Part shown: positions 9,839-21,300 of the stretch, one piece after another
Position numbering within the stretch: position 1 is the first letter of the stretch
Layout: each line of letters opens with the position of its first letter
NCBI RefSeq assembly: GCF_026626745.1
Contig: NZ_JAPNJW010000002.1
Coordinates: forward strand, 5,666,151 to 5,730,150
Direction: 5' to 3'
Origin: Nannocystis sp. RBIL2
GTDB lineage: Bacteria > Myxococcota_A > Polyangia > Nannocystales > Nannocystaceae
Length of the DNA stretch: 64,000 nt
Translations under genes and position numbers: made by a program
The notes under the pieces: generated by a model
What the model was told of the DNA's origin: nothing
Database searches by the model: none
The model's input: only the letters and a program-made list of their open reading frames with translations

Positions 9839-10061
9839 CATGTCCCAAGAGACATCATCGAGGCGCGTGAAGCATGTCGTGAAAAACATTTCTACTGCGC
9901 TCCGTTTGCCGCGCCTGGACGCGCGGGGCGTGTCGTAAGGACAGTTACCGTGCTGCCAAGTCGGCGAACGCCGCGCTTGTGACATGTCCGGAAGGACATC
10001 TGATCGCTGTCGCGGCGCCGACTCCAGAGTGTGTCCTCTAGAACATGTTTTAAAAGACATC
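9839..10061. repeat. Cluster of CATG period-14 palindromes upstream of the P450 operon
   Basis: Units at 9839-9856 (CATGTCC-CAAG-AGACATC), 9873-9890, about 9929-9946, 9983-10000 (CATGTCC-GGAA-GGACATC) and a chain at 10030-10061. All keep the box-N10-box spacing. They fill the first half of the 516-base gap between 9815 and 10332; the second half (10062-10280) has no recognisable gene. Confidence 0.75.
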
Positions 10062-10275
10062 TGAACGAGTGCTCGCGCCTACCGGTCGAGCTCGCCCCTC
10101 CCACTGCCCGCGCGGCGTCGCCCTCGTGCGCGCGCGAGCTCTCGTACAAGAACCTCGCCGGGGCCGCCGCGCCCCAGCTCGCGCTCGAACGAGGTTTTCT
10201 CCGCCCTCCAGCGGTCGCGCAGCCGCGCCTCGCGATTCGACCTCCCTTCTCGCTGCGCGCCGAAGATGAAGATTC

Positions 10276-10314
10276 AGTCAGTTGATTGACTTAATCAGTC
10301 GTATGACTTAGACC
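10276..10314 (+). promoter_or_regulatory. P450 operon promoter with TetR-like operator palindromes
   Basis: A -35 TTGACT (10286-10291), 17-base spacer and -10 TAGACC (10309-10314) form a good sigma-70-type promoter. Two inverted repeats overlap it: AGTCA-N6-TGACT (10276-10291) and AGTC-N4-GACT (10297-10308). Their position over -35 and spacer fits repression by the TetR-family protein encoded second in the operon. The AT content is far above the surroundings. Confidence 0.7.
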
Positions 10315-10331
10315 CTCCCGCGGAGGTTCTG

Positions 10332-11537
10332 ATGAGCACCGAAAGCAGCGAGCAGGTTTTGGACTATCCCCTTCGCGCCCACGCCCCGCTGGAGCCGCCC
10401 GAGGAGTGGGCCAAGCTGAGGCAGGGCTGCCCGGTCGCCCACGTGCGGCTGCCCAGCGGGGACCAGGCGGTCCTCTTGACCCGCTACGCCGATGTTCGCC
10501 AGGTGCTGGCCGACCCGCGGTTCACCCGGCAGCTCGGCCAGGAGGGCGCGGCCAAGCTGTCGGAGGACGGCGGCAGCGTGTTCGAGACCGAGGAGGCCGC
10601 CTCGCTGACCGAGGGCCATGAGCGGTGGCGGCGCCTGCTTCACAAGTCGTTCACCGCCAAGCGCGTCTCGGCCATGCAGCCGCGCATCGAGGCGATGGCC
10701 GATCAGCTGCTCGACGACATGGTGCGCCAGGGCGCGCCCGCCGACCTGGTGGCCGGCCTCGCCTTCCCGTTGCCGGTCTGGGTGATCTGCGAGCTGCTGG
10801 GCATCCCCGACATCGACCGCGACAAGCTCGCCTTCTGGTCGAACGCGATGCTGAACATGACCCAGTTCACCCGCGAGGAGATGCAGCAGGCGCAGGTGGA
10901 GTTCGCCGAGTACATGACGGCGCACATCGCCGCCAAGCGGGCCGCGCCGGGCGAAGACCTGCTGAGCGAGATGGTCGCCGCGGTCGACGAGGGCCACCCG
11001 CTGACCGAGCGCGAGCTGATGATGATCGGCCAGGGCATCCTGGTCGCCGGCCACGAGACCACCTCCAACACGATCGCCAAGATGATGGCGATGCTGCTCA
11101 GCGAGCGCTCGCGCTGGGAGCAGCTGGTCGCCGACCCGTCGCTGGTCCGCACCGCGGTCGAGGAGGCGCTCCGCTTCGACGCCAACGCCGGCTTCGGCCT
11201 GCCCCGCTTCATCACCGAGGAGATCGAGGTCAGCGGCCAGAAGCTGCCGGGCGGCACGACGGTGGTCTGCAACATGGCGGCCGCCAACCGCGACGAGCAG
11301 GCCTACGAGCGCGCCGATACCATGGACCTGACCCGCTCGCCGAATCCGCACTTGACCTTCGGCGTCGGGCCGCACTCGTGCGTCGGCCAGGCCCTGGCCC
11401 GCACCGAGCTGCAGACCACGCTGAACGTGCTGCTGCGCCGCCTGCCGACGCTCGCGCTCGCCGTCCCGACCGAAGAACTGGCCCGCCGCGAGGGCCTGCT
11501 CATCGGCGGACTCGAGCGGGTTCCAGTACGCTGGTGA
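10332..11537 (+). CDS. Cytochrome P450
   Basis: 401 residues, normal length for a soluble bacterial class I P450. Visible motifs: substrate/heme region 'GHERWRRLLHKSFT', I-helix 'AGHETTSN' with acid-threonine pair, K-helix E-A-L-R, and heme-binding loop 'FGVGPHSCVG' with the Cys ligand at about residue 350. GGAGG lies 6 bases before the ATG. It is first in an operon with TetR, a 3Fe-4S ferredoxin and a ferredoxin reductase, so electrons would flow NAD(P)H to reductase to ferredoxin to this monooxygenase. The substrate cannot be read from sequence. Confidence 0.96.
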   Translation: MSTESSEQVLDYPLRAHAPLEPPEEWAKLRQGCPVAHVRLPSGDQAVLLTRYADVRQVLADPRFTRQLGQEGAAKLSEDGGSVFETEEAASLTEGHERWRRLLHKSFTAKRVSAMQPRIEAMADQLLDDMVRQGAPADLVAGLAFPLPVWVICELLGIPDIDRDKLAFWSNAMLNMTQFTREEMQQAQVEFAEYMTAHIAAKRAAPGEDLLSEMVAAVDEGHPLTERELMMIGQGILVAGHETTSNTIAKMMAMLLSERSRWEQLVADPSLVRTAVEEALRFDANAGFGLPRFITEEIEVSGQKLPGGTTVVCNMAAANRDEQAYERADTMDLTRSPNPHLTFGVGPHSCVGQALARTELQTTLNVLLRRLPTLALAVPTEELARREGLLIGGLERVPVRW

Positions 11538-11540
11538 CCC

Positions 11541-12191
11541 ATGGCCGGACCACGCACGAGGCACGCCCACGCCACCGAGACCCGCGAGCTCATCCTCACC
11601 ACGGCCGAGCGCCTGTTCGCCGAGCACGGGGTGGCCGCGGTCTCGAACCGCCAGATCAGCGAGGCCGCGGGCCAGGCGAACAACTTCGCCGTGGGCTACC
11701 ACTTCGGCACCAAGACCGACCTGGTGGCCGCCATCGTGCGCCGGCACGCGCCGGAGATCGAGCGCCGGCGCGTGGACCTTCTGAAGGCGATCCAGCGCTC
11801 GGAGACGCTGCGCGACTGGCTCGGCTGCCTGGTCCTGCCCTCCACCGACCACCTCGCGTCGCTCGGCAACCCGAGCTGGTACGCGCGCTTCATCGCCCAG
11901 GCGACCACCGATCCGGTGCTGCGCCAGATCGTCATCGACGAGACGAGCGCGTCGCCGTCGATGCGCGGGGTCTCCGAAGGCCTCATGCGCCTCATGCCGG
12001 TGCTGCCCGCCGACGTGATCGCCGAGCGCGCCGACATGAGCCGCCACCTCATCGTCCACGTGTGCGCCGAACGCGAGCGCGCGCTGCAGGAAGGCACGAC
12101 GACCCCGCGGGCGACCTGGGAGGGCGCGGCGGTCGGACTCATCGACGCCCTGGCGGGTCTGTGGCAAGCCCCGTTCACCCCCACCCGCTGA
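11541..12191 (+). CDS. TetR-family transcriptional regulator
   Basis: 216 residues. The N-terminal helix-turn-helix ('ETRELILTTAERLFAEHGVAAVSNRQISEAAG' region, 'FAVGYHFGTKTDLV') is a standard TetR DNA-binding domain; the C-terminal ligand domain is not specific. The gene starts 3 bases after the P450 stop, so it is translated from the same mRNA. The likely target is the palindrome-bearing promoter at 10276-10314, with the P450 substrate or product as inducer; this is inference from position. Confidence 0.93.
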   Translation: MAGPRTRHAHATETRELILTTAERLFAEHGVAAVSNRQISEAAGQANNFAVGYHFGTKTDLVAAIVRRHAPEIERRRVDLLKAIQRSETLRDWLGCLVLPSTDHLASLGNPSWYARFIAQATTDPVLRQIVIDETSASPSMRGVSEGLMRLMPVLPADVIAERADMSRHLIVHVCAERERALQEGTTTPRATWEGAAVGLIDALAGLWQAPFTPTR

Positions 12192-12223
12192 CCTCAGAAA
12201 AATATCGACGGAGAGCGACGACC

Positions 12224-12409
12224 ATGCGCGTGATTGTGGATCTGGAAAAATGCTGCGGGGCAGGCCAGTGCGTCCTGCTCGCGCCGAAGGTGTTCGACCA
12301 GCGCGACGACGGGATCGTGATCCTGCTCGACGAGCACCCGCCCGAGGCGGTGCGCGAGGCGGCCTGCGTGTGCCCGGGCGCGGCGATCAAGCTCGAGGAC
12401 CTGGCATGA
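12224..12409 (+). CDS. 3Fe-4S ferredoxin of P450 type
   Basis: 61 residues, a typical size for the small ferredoxins that serve bacterial P450s. Cysteines occur in 'KCCGAGQC' and 'ACVCPGAAI'; the arrangement matches the 3Fe-4S ferredoxins next to actinobacterial P450 genes. The neighbouring sequence 'APKVFDQRDDGIVI' is also characteristic. GGAG lies before the ATG. Its stop overlaps the next start (ATGA at 12406-12409), indicating translational coupling to the reductase. Confidence 0.93.
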   Translation: MRVIVDLEKCCGAGQCVLLAPKVFDQRDDGIVILLDEHPPEAVREAACVCPGAAIKLEDLA

Positions 12410-13605
12410 CGAACCCCGCGAGCGTGCTGGTCGTCGGCGCCTCGGTGGGCGGCCTCGCGGTGGCCGAGTCGCTGCGCCGCGACGGCTACGCCGGCGCGCT
12501 GACGCTGCTCGGCGCCGAGCGCCACCCGCCCTACGACCGGCCGCCGCTGTCGAAGAAGGTGCTCGCCGGCGAATGGGAGCCGGACCGCACGCGGCTGCGC
12601 GCCGACGCGGCGCTGGCCAAGCTCGAGATGACGACGATCCTCGGCGACCCGGCGGTCCACCTCGACGTGCTCGGCCGCGCGGTGACGACTGCGTCGGGCC
12701 GCCGCTTGACCGCGGAGGCGATCGTGCTCGCCACCGGCCTCGAACCGCGGCGCCTGCCCGGCCAGGCGCCGTGGCCCGGCGTGCACGTGCTGCGCACGCT
12801 CGACGACGCGGTGGCGCTGCGAGCCGAGTTGCTCGCAGCCTCGCAGGTGGTGGTCGTCGGCGACGGCGTGCTCGGCACCGAGGCCGCGGCGACTGCCCGC
12901 GCGATGGGCCTGGCAGTGACGCTGGTCGGTCCGCAAGCGACATTGCTCGCCAGCCAGCTGGGGCCGCAGATCGGCGGCCACCTGGCGGCGCTGCACACCC
13001 GCCTGGGCGTCCAGCTGCGCCTGGGCGCGGCGGTCGAGGCATTGGTCGGCGACGACGAGCGCGTCCGCGGGGTCCGCCTGGCCGGCGGCGAGGTGCTGCC
13101 CGCCGACGTGGTGGTGGTGGCGATCGGCTCGCGTCCGGCGACCGACTGGCTGTTCGACAGCGGGCTGCGCCTCGGCGACGGAGTGGTGTGTGACTCCCGC
13201 TGCCGCGCTGCGGAGGGCATCTACGCGGTCGGCGACGTCGCGCGCTGGCACCACGAGGTCCTGGGCACCGCACTGCGCCTCGAGAACCGCAGCAACGCGG
13301 TCGAGCAGGGCGCAGCCGTGGCCGCCAACATCCTCGGCAAGGACCGACCCTACACGCCGGTGCCGTTCTTCTGGACCGACCAGTACGACGTGAAGATCCA
13401 GGTCCACGGCTTCGCCGGCGCCGACGCGCAGGTGGCCGTCGTCGATGGGTCGCCCGAAGCCGGGCAGTTCGCGGCGCTGTACGGCAGCGCCGGCAAGGTC
13501 ACCGGCGTGCTCGGGTGGAACATGGTGAAGCAGACCCGCGCGCTGCGACAGCACGTGGTCGAGGGCACCGACTGGTCGCTGGTGAAGTCGCTGCGAGCCT
13601 CGTGA
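12406..13605 (+). CDS. NAD(P)H-dependent FAD ferredoxin reductase
   Basis: 399 residues. FAD Rossmann motif 'VLVVGASVGGLAVAESLRR' at residues 7-25, 'YDRPPLSK' typical of oxygenase-coupled reductases, a second nucleotide-binding motif 'VVVVGDGVLGTEAA' near 145, 'GIYAVGDVARW' near 272 for FAD contact. Same family as putidaredoxin reductase and BphA4. The second Rossmann motif reads G-D-G-V-L-G instead of the usual G-x-G-x-x-G form with I, a minor change. The start is the ATG inside the ferredoxin stop (4-base overlap); a longer frame upstream is the ferredoxin region out of frame. It completes the P450 electron chain. Confidence 0.95.
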   Translation: MTNPASVLVVGASVGGLAVAESLRRDGYAGALTLLGAERHPPYDRPPLSKKVLAGEWEPDRTRLRADAALAKLEMTTILGDPAVHLDVLGRAVTTASGRRLTAEAIVLATGLEPRRLPGQAPWPGVHVLRTLDDAVALRAELLAASQVVVVGDGVLGTEAAATARAMGLAVTLVGPQATLLASQLGPQIGGHLAALHTRLGVQLRLGAAVEALVGDDERVRGVRLAGGEVLPADVVVVAIGSRPATDWLFDSGLRLGDGVVCDSRCRAAEGIYAVGDVARWHHEVLGTALRLENRSNAVEQGAAVAANILGKDRPYTPVPFFWTDQYDVKIQVHGFAGADAQVAVVDGSPEAGQFAALYGSAGKVTGVLGWNMVKQTRALRQHVVEGTDWSLVKSLRAS

Positions 13606-13930
13606 GCGGGCGGTCGCCTGCTTCTCGGCCAGGGTCTCGCAAGCCGTCTCGTACGGCCGCTTCGACGCCAGGATGTCCTTTGGAGCAGGTCATCCGCGGC
13701 CGAGCATCCGCCGTCTCGGGGTCACGACGGTGGGGCACGGCTGTCCTTTGGGTCATGCCACCCGCAGCGCTCATCTCGCGGCTCGCATCCTCGCGCCGAT
13801 GTCAATTCCTCGCGCTTTCATGCCCTGCTCGCTGACGCCGTCCACCGCTGCGGGGCTGCGTGGGGCGAGAATGCACCGGACCCGCGGGTGTAACGGCGTG
13901 GATGGAGCTCATCCGCGGTAGACTGCGGGC
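13606..13930. other. Intergenic region with two CATG-type palindromes, no gene
   Basis: 325 bases. Two degenerate 18-mers are visible: GATGTCC-TTTG-GAGCAGG near 13673 and GCTGTCC-TTTG-GGTCATG near 13740. The 3' end carries the promoter of the next lipoprotein gene. No convincing reading frame. Confidence 0.6.
13919..13924 (+). promoter_or_regulatory. -10 box TAGACT, leaderless start
   Basis: TAGACT ends 6 bases before the ATG at 13931, placing the transcription start at or next to the A of ATG. Confidence 0.55.
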
Positions 13931-14665
13931 ATGAACTTCCTTCGCCTGAACTTCCTGATCTTGAGCGTCTTCGCAGCCGCGTGCGGCGAGAAGGGTGACG
14001 ACACCGAAGGCACCCCCACCGGCACGACGACGACCACCGACGGCGGCCCCACCACCGGCACCACCACGGATACTTCGACCGACGGCACCACTGCCCCGAC
14101 CACCGGCGAGCCCGCCTGCGTCGATCCCTCGCTGACCGACATCGGCCCTTCGGTCGAGGTCACCCTGCGCAACGACGGGGCCACCCGGCTGTTCCTCAAC
14201 CTCCAGGAGATGTGCACGTCGGTCCTGCCGATCGCGCTGCGCGACGCCAGCGACGTCGCGGTCAAGATCAACAAGGACGCCTGCGAGAACGGCTGCGACG
14301 CCGTCCTGTCCGGCGGCTGCGGCTGCCCGGCCGGCTGCCCCCCCGGCCAAGTGGTCCAGCTCGAGCCCGGCGGCACCTTCGTCACCACCTGGTCGGGCCG
14401 CGTCTGGAACGAGCTCACCCTGCCGGCCGAGTGCCCCATGGAAGGCTGCGAGCCACAGTGCTTCGCCGCGGCCCAGGCCCCCGCGGGCACCTACACCGTG
14501 AGCGCGCGGGGCCTCGACGCGCTCGTCGACTGCGAGCCCTGCAGCTGCGAGCCCGGGCCCGAGGGCAGCTGCGTGTTCAACGGCTTCGCCATGGGCGCCG
14601 AGGTCGTCGCCGAGGCCGAGCTCGTCTACCCGACGCAGACCGGGGTCGAGGTCGCGTTCGAGTGA
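13931..14665 (+). CDS. Cys-rich lipoprotein with Thr/Asp/Gly linker
   Basis: 244 residues. The N-terminus 'MNFLRLNFLILSVFAAACGEK' carries a lipobox with Cys at about residue 18. A low-complexity Thr/Asp/Gly linker (about 25-60) links to a globular region with many Cys pairs ('CENGCDAVLSGGCGCPAGC', 'CEPCSCEPG'), suggesting a disulfide-stabilised extracellular domain. The fold begins 'VEVTLRNDGATRLFLNL', like a beta-sandwich. No family was recognised. This architecture is common for Nannocystales outer-surface lipoproteins. Confidence 0.85.
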   Translation: MNFLRLNFLILSVFAAACGEKGDDTEGTPTGTTTTTDGGPTTGTTTDTSTDGTTAPTTGEPACVDPSLTDIGPSVEVTLRNDGATRLFLNLQEMCTSVLPIALRDASDVAVKINKDACENGCDAVLSGGCGCPAGCPPGQVVQLEPGGTFVTTWSGRVWNELTLPAECPMEGCEPQCFAAAQAPAGTYTVSARGLDALVDCEPCSCEPGPEGSCVFNGFAMGAEVVAEAELVYPTQTGVEVAFE

Positions 14666-14679
14666 TCTGTTTTTCTGGT

Positions 14680-14697
14680 CATGTCCAAAAGGGCATG
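14680..14697. repeat. CATG-type 18-bp palindrome after lipoprotein gene
   Basis: CATGTCC-AAAA-GGGCATG, 14 bases after the stop at 14665. Stem of 7 bp with one G-T pair and a 4-A centre. Confidence 0.75.
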
Positions 14698-14785
14698 ACC
14701 TGAACGCCATGTTGGTCCGGACCTACGTCCGCCTCGCAGTCAGGCGGGCGGGGAAGGCGTCTTCGACGCCCGGCAAGAAGAGCGG

Positions 14786-15286
14786 GTGGCCGGCGCGCGC
14801 GGCCTCGATGGCGCGCTCGAAGTCGAGACGGCACGACCGCGGTGCGAGCGGATCGCGGTCGCCACCGACCTCGCCGGCGACTGGCCGGCCGCGCTGCTCG
14901 CCGCCGGCTTCGATCGCTCGCAGCGCTCGCTGTGGCTGGTCGAGGGCCTGCTGCAGTACCTCGACGCGGACATCGTCGCCGCGCTGTTCGCCCGGCTCGC
15001 GCAGCTGTCGGCCCCGGGTTCGCGGCTGCTCTACGACGTGGTCGGTCGCACGTTGCTCGAGTCGCCCAGGCTCGCGCCCACCCTGGCGATGATGCGCGAG
15101 CTGGGAGCGCCGTGGCGCTTCGCCACCGACGAGCCGGCGCGGTTGATCGGCGAACACGGCTGGGACACTGTCGTCCTCAATCCGGCGGTGCTCGCGGCGG
15201 AGTGGGGCCGCTGGCCGTTCCCGGCGCTCCCGCCCGACGCTCCCGGCATGCCGCGCGGCTACATCGTCGAGGCCGGCAAGCCGTGA
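14786..15286 (+). pseudogene. 5'-truncated SAM-dependent methyltransferase (LCMT-like) remnant
   Basis: About 166 codons. The readable part ('DLAGDWPAALLAAGFD', 'LWLVEGLLQYLDADIV', 'APGSRLLYDVV', ending 'PRGYIVEAGKP') matches the C-terminal two thirds of leucine carboxyl methyltransferase-like proteins, in which 'EGLLQYL' is the conserved central motif. The family usually has about 270-300 residues; the N-terminal substrate region and the SAM-binding glycine motif are missing, and upstream sequence in this and other frames does not restore them. The GTG at 14786 is only a formal start. Most likely a decaying gene whose 5' part was deleted; less likely a short active variant. Confidence 0.65.
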
Positions 15287-15334
15287 GGCGATGCGCGAAT
15301 CCCAGGACCGTGGCACGCGAGCGGGCCGTGGTGG

Positions 15335-15340
15335 TACATT
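15335..15340 (+). promoter_or_regulatory. -10 box TACATT, leaderless TTG start
   Basis: TACATT followed by 6 bases and the TTG at 15347, which begins a lipoprotein signal peptide. Confidence 0.55.
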
Positions 15341-15346
15341 CGCGGC

Positions 15347-17797
<2,451 letters not shown>

Positions 17798-17906
17798 CCC
17801 GGCGCGCCGCGCCGGCGGCGAGCGTCCTGAACCGTGGGGATGAGGACGGCGCGGACTTTGCGCGGCGATCCACGGCAGCGGGCGTGTCAGGAGCGCGCGT
17901 CAGGGG

Positions 17907-17912
17907 TATAAG
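17907..17912 (+). promoter_or_regulatory. Promoter with -10 TATAAG, leaderless start
   Basis: TATAAG ends 6 bases before the ATG at 17919. Seventeen bases upstream is GTGTCA (17884-17889), a 4 of 6 match to TTGACA. Confidence 0.6.
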
Positions 17913-17918
17913 CGCGCC

Positions 17919-18281
17919 ATGACCCAAGCCACCAAGCACTCCGGCGGATGCCACTGCGGCAAGGTCCGCTACGAGGTCAACGCCGACCTCGACCAGCCCG
18001 TCCTCGCCTGCAACTGCAGCATCTGCGGCAAGACCGGCGTCCTGCTGACGTTCGTGCCCAAGAGCGAGTTTCGCCTGACCGCCGGCGACGACGGCCTGAC
18101 CGACTACCAGTTCGCCAGCAAGACCATCCACCACCTGTTCTGCAACACCTGCGGGATCCGCTCGTTCGCCCACGGCGTCGGCCCTGACGGCACCGAGATG
18201 GTCGCCATCAACGTCCGCTGCCTCGACGACGTCGACCTCGACAAGCTCAGCGTCAACAAGTACGACGGCAAGAGCGCCTGA
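17919..18281 (+). CDS. GFA/CENP-V family zinc protein
   Basis: 120 residues. All zinc-binding cysteines of the GFA family are present: 'GGCHCGKVRYEV', 'CNCSICGKTG' and 'FCNTCGIRSF'. Members are annotated as glutathione-dependent formaldehyde-activating enzymes, although the enzymatic role is doubtful for the founding member; function here should be read as zinc-binding GFA-like. The size is normal. A -10 box at leaderless distance supports the start. It faces the gene at 18362-21520 convergently. Confidence 0.93.
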   Translation: MTQATKHSGGCHCGKVRYEVNADLDQPVLACNCSICGKTGVLLTFVPKSEFRLTAGDDGLTDYQFASKTIHHLFCNTCGIRSFAHGVGPDGTEMVAINVRCLDDVDLDKLSVNKYDGKSA

Positions 18282-18285
18282 TGCT

Positions 18286-18359
18286 CCTGTCCGTCGAGAC
18301 ATGTCCCCGAGAGCATTCCCGAACGGGAATGTCTTGAAAGACATGCCCCAAGGGACATG
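18286..18359. repeat. Six-box period-14 array filling a convergent gene junction
   Basis: Boxes CCTG, CATG, CATT, AATG, CATG, CATG begin at 18286, 18300, 18314, 18328, 18342 and 18356, exactly every 14 bases. One unit is a perfect palindrome (18315-18330). The array occupies almost the whole gap between the stop at 18281 and the opposing stop at 18362, so it may terminate both genes. Confidence 0.85.
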
Positions 18360-18361
18360 CC

Positions 18362-21300
18362 TCAGCGCCGCCGCTCTCCCGCCTCCAGCGTCACCGTCTC
18401 GCGCCCGCCGGCGCGGGCCAGCTCGAGCGTCACGCTCTGGCCGCGGCGGACGCTCGCGGGCGCCAGCAGGCGGGCCGCGCTCTCGGAGTTGGTGGCGGAC
18501 ACCGCCAGCCCGTCGACGCCGACCACCTCGTCGCCGGGCTGCACGCCCGCCTTGTCGGCCGGGCCGTCGATCGTGACCGCCTCGATCCACAGCCGCTTCG
18601 GCGCCCGCGGATCCTCCTTCTCCTTCAGCGGCGCCGGCTGCTCGCCGAGCGGACGCGGCCGCCCGATCTCGGTCGCCAGGCGCGTGCGCAGGCCGAGCTC
18701 GCCGCGCTCGGCCTGGGCGACCTTGCCGGTCGACACCCCGTAGATCGTGCCGAGGTCGGCCTCGACGCCGGCGGCGACCGAGTAGTCGGCCCGGGCGATG
18801 ATGCCGACGTCGGACAGGTCACCGTCGACGAAGTGCAGCTCGCCGGTGCCGGGGCTGACGCTGGCCAGCTCGAAGCGGCCGGTGGCGTCGGTGCGCGGGC
18901 CCTTGCCGAACAGGCTGCCGATGAGGTTGCCGGTGCGCTCGCCCTTGCCGAAGGTCATCACCGACATCCCCGCCAGCGGCTGGCCGCTGCGCGAGTCGAG
19001 GAGGACGCCGCGCAGGCGGGCCCACGGCTGCAGGTCGAGGGTGATCGCCGCGCGCTCGCCCGGCTTCAGCTCGAGCGAGTGTTCGACGCGGCCGGCGTCG
19101 GCCACTGCGATGAGCTCGTAGGCGCCGGGGTCGAGGTGGTCGAGGCGCTGGCTGCCGGTCGCGCTGTCGCCGACCTCGCGGTTGGTGCTGGTGCCGCCGT
19201 CCGGCTTCTTGTGCGTGACGTGCAGCTCCCACCGCGGCACCGGCTCGCCGCCGGCGCGCGCGGTGACCGTCAGCTCCGCCAGCGGGACCACCTGTAGGCG
19301 CACGTCTGTCCCCGGGGACAGGCCGGACACCTCGACGCGCGCGCCGCCGCGGAGGGCCTCGGCGCGCAGGGTGTAGCTCCGGCGGGCCAGGCCGGTGAAC
19401 TCGAAGCGGCCGTCCTCGCCCGACAGCGCCGGCTCGCTGCGCCCCTGAAACCCCGGGGACGCCTTCGCCTGGGGATCCTTGGGCGGCTCGGGCACGAGCC
19501 CGACCTTCTCGCCCGAATGGGCGGCCTCGGGCCGGTGGAACAGGCTCTCGGCCGCGTCGCGCTGCTCCGGCGTCGCGGTGATCCACGCGTCGGGCGTCGG
19601 CGCCCCGTCGGGGCCGAGCACCACCCCGCGCAGCACGCCGTCGCGCAGCTCCACCACCAGGTCGACGCCCGGGGTGACGACCCCCGCCGAGATGGTCTTG
19701 CGGACAGGTTCGTAGGACCTGTCCGAAGGGACATCCCAGCGGATCACGTTGCCCGCGCGGTCGAGCACCCGCACCTCGTACTCGCCGCCGTCGAGGCCGC
19801 GCGCGGCGTAGGTGCCGTCCTCGGCGATCGGGGAGCGGTCGCGGCGGTCCATGTCGAACGACATCGCCATGCCGCTCTGCTTCGGCGCGACCGGCAGCAG
19901 CTGCACGCTGCCGCCCTTGACCGCGGCGCCACGGGCGTCGACCACCCGGCCGGTGACCGTCGCGCGCGGCTCGAGCACCACCACCGCGCCTTTCAGGCCG
20001 TCGGCGCCGACCTCGACGTCGAGCTGCCCGCGGCTGCCGTCGGGCGCCTCGGCGACCAGGCGCAGCGGACCCGGCTTGACCGGGCGCAGCGTGAACTCGC
20101 CGCTGGCGTCGGCGCGCCCGCGCACGAGCACGTTGCCGAGGTTGGCGAGGAAGGTCATGAAGCCGGGCTCGTCGTCGGCCAGGGTCAGCGACACCGCCGC
20201 CATCGCCGGCGGCTCGACCCGCCCGCGCACCTCGACCCCGCGGTCGAGCTCGACCAGCACCCCGGTGACGTCGGCGTCGGCCACGGTGACCGACGGGCCG
20301 CCGAGGATCTCCGGCAGCGCCTGCTCGGCCACCGAGCCGAGCATGTACGTGCCCGGCCGGACGCCGAGCACCTCGAAGTAACCGTCGACCGCGCTCGGGC
20401 CGGTGGCCGGGCGCAGCGCGAACGGGCTCAGCGCCAGCGCGCCGACCATGACGCCGTCGAGCGCCTTGCGCGGGTCGTCCTTGGCGGCGACAAAGCCGGA
20501 GATCTTGAACGCCCGCTCGACGCGGACCTCGACCCCCGTGAGCGACTCGCCGACCCCCAGCTCGATCTTCGTCGGCTCGCGCGAGGCGTGCCCGGCCGCC
20601 GCCGCCCACAGCTTGTGCGCGCCCGAGGCCATGCCGCCGAGGCGGAACCGGCCGCGCGCGTCGCTGATCGCCGGGGCGCCGCCGAACCCGCCGAACTCGC
20701 CGACGCTGACGATCGCACCCTCGACCGGCGCGTCGCCCGGATCGGCGCGCACCGTGCCCTCGACCGTGGCCGCGGGCACCAGCCGCAGTTCGACCGATCG
20801 CGGACCGCCGGCCACGTCGACGCTCTCGCTGTCGCCGGTGTAGTCGGCGTGCCAGGCGGTGACCTGATACAGGCCGTCGTCGACCTGCACCGCGAACCGA
20901 CCCTCGCCGTCGCTGACCGCCGGGAACGAGGCGCGGCTGAACTGGATCAGGTTGCCCTCGCCCTGGCGGTCGACGCTGACGATCGCGCCCTCGACCGGCC
21001 CGCCGCCGATGTCGCTCACCGTGCCGCGCAGCACGTGGCCGCCGGCGACCAGCGCGGCGTCGAGGCCGGTGTGCGGCGTACCTGCCTGAAGCGACAGGTC
21101 CTTGCGGACATACGGCAAGTAGCCGTCGGCGGAGGCGCTGAGGATGTAGTGCCCGGGCCGCACCAGCGGCACCGACCAGTCGCCCGAGACGTCGGTGCGC
21201 ACGGTGATCGGCGCGCCGATATCGCCGAACTCGACCGGGGCGCCGAGGCCCTTCGGCCGCAGCATGACCACCGCGCCCGCGAGGCCGCGCCCGCTCTTGG

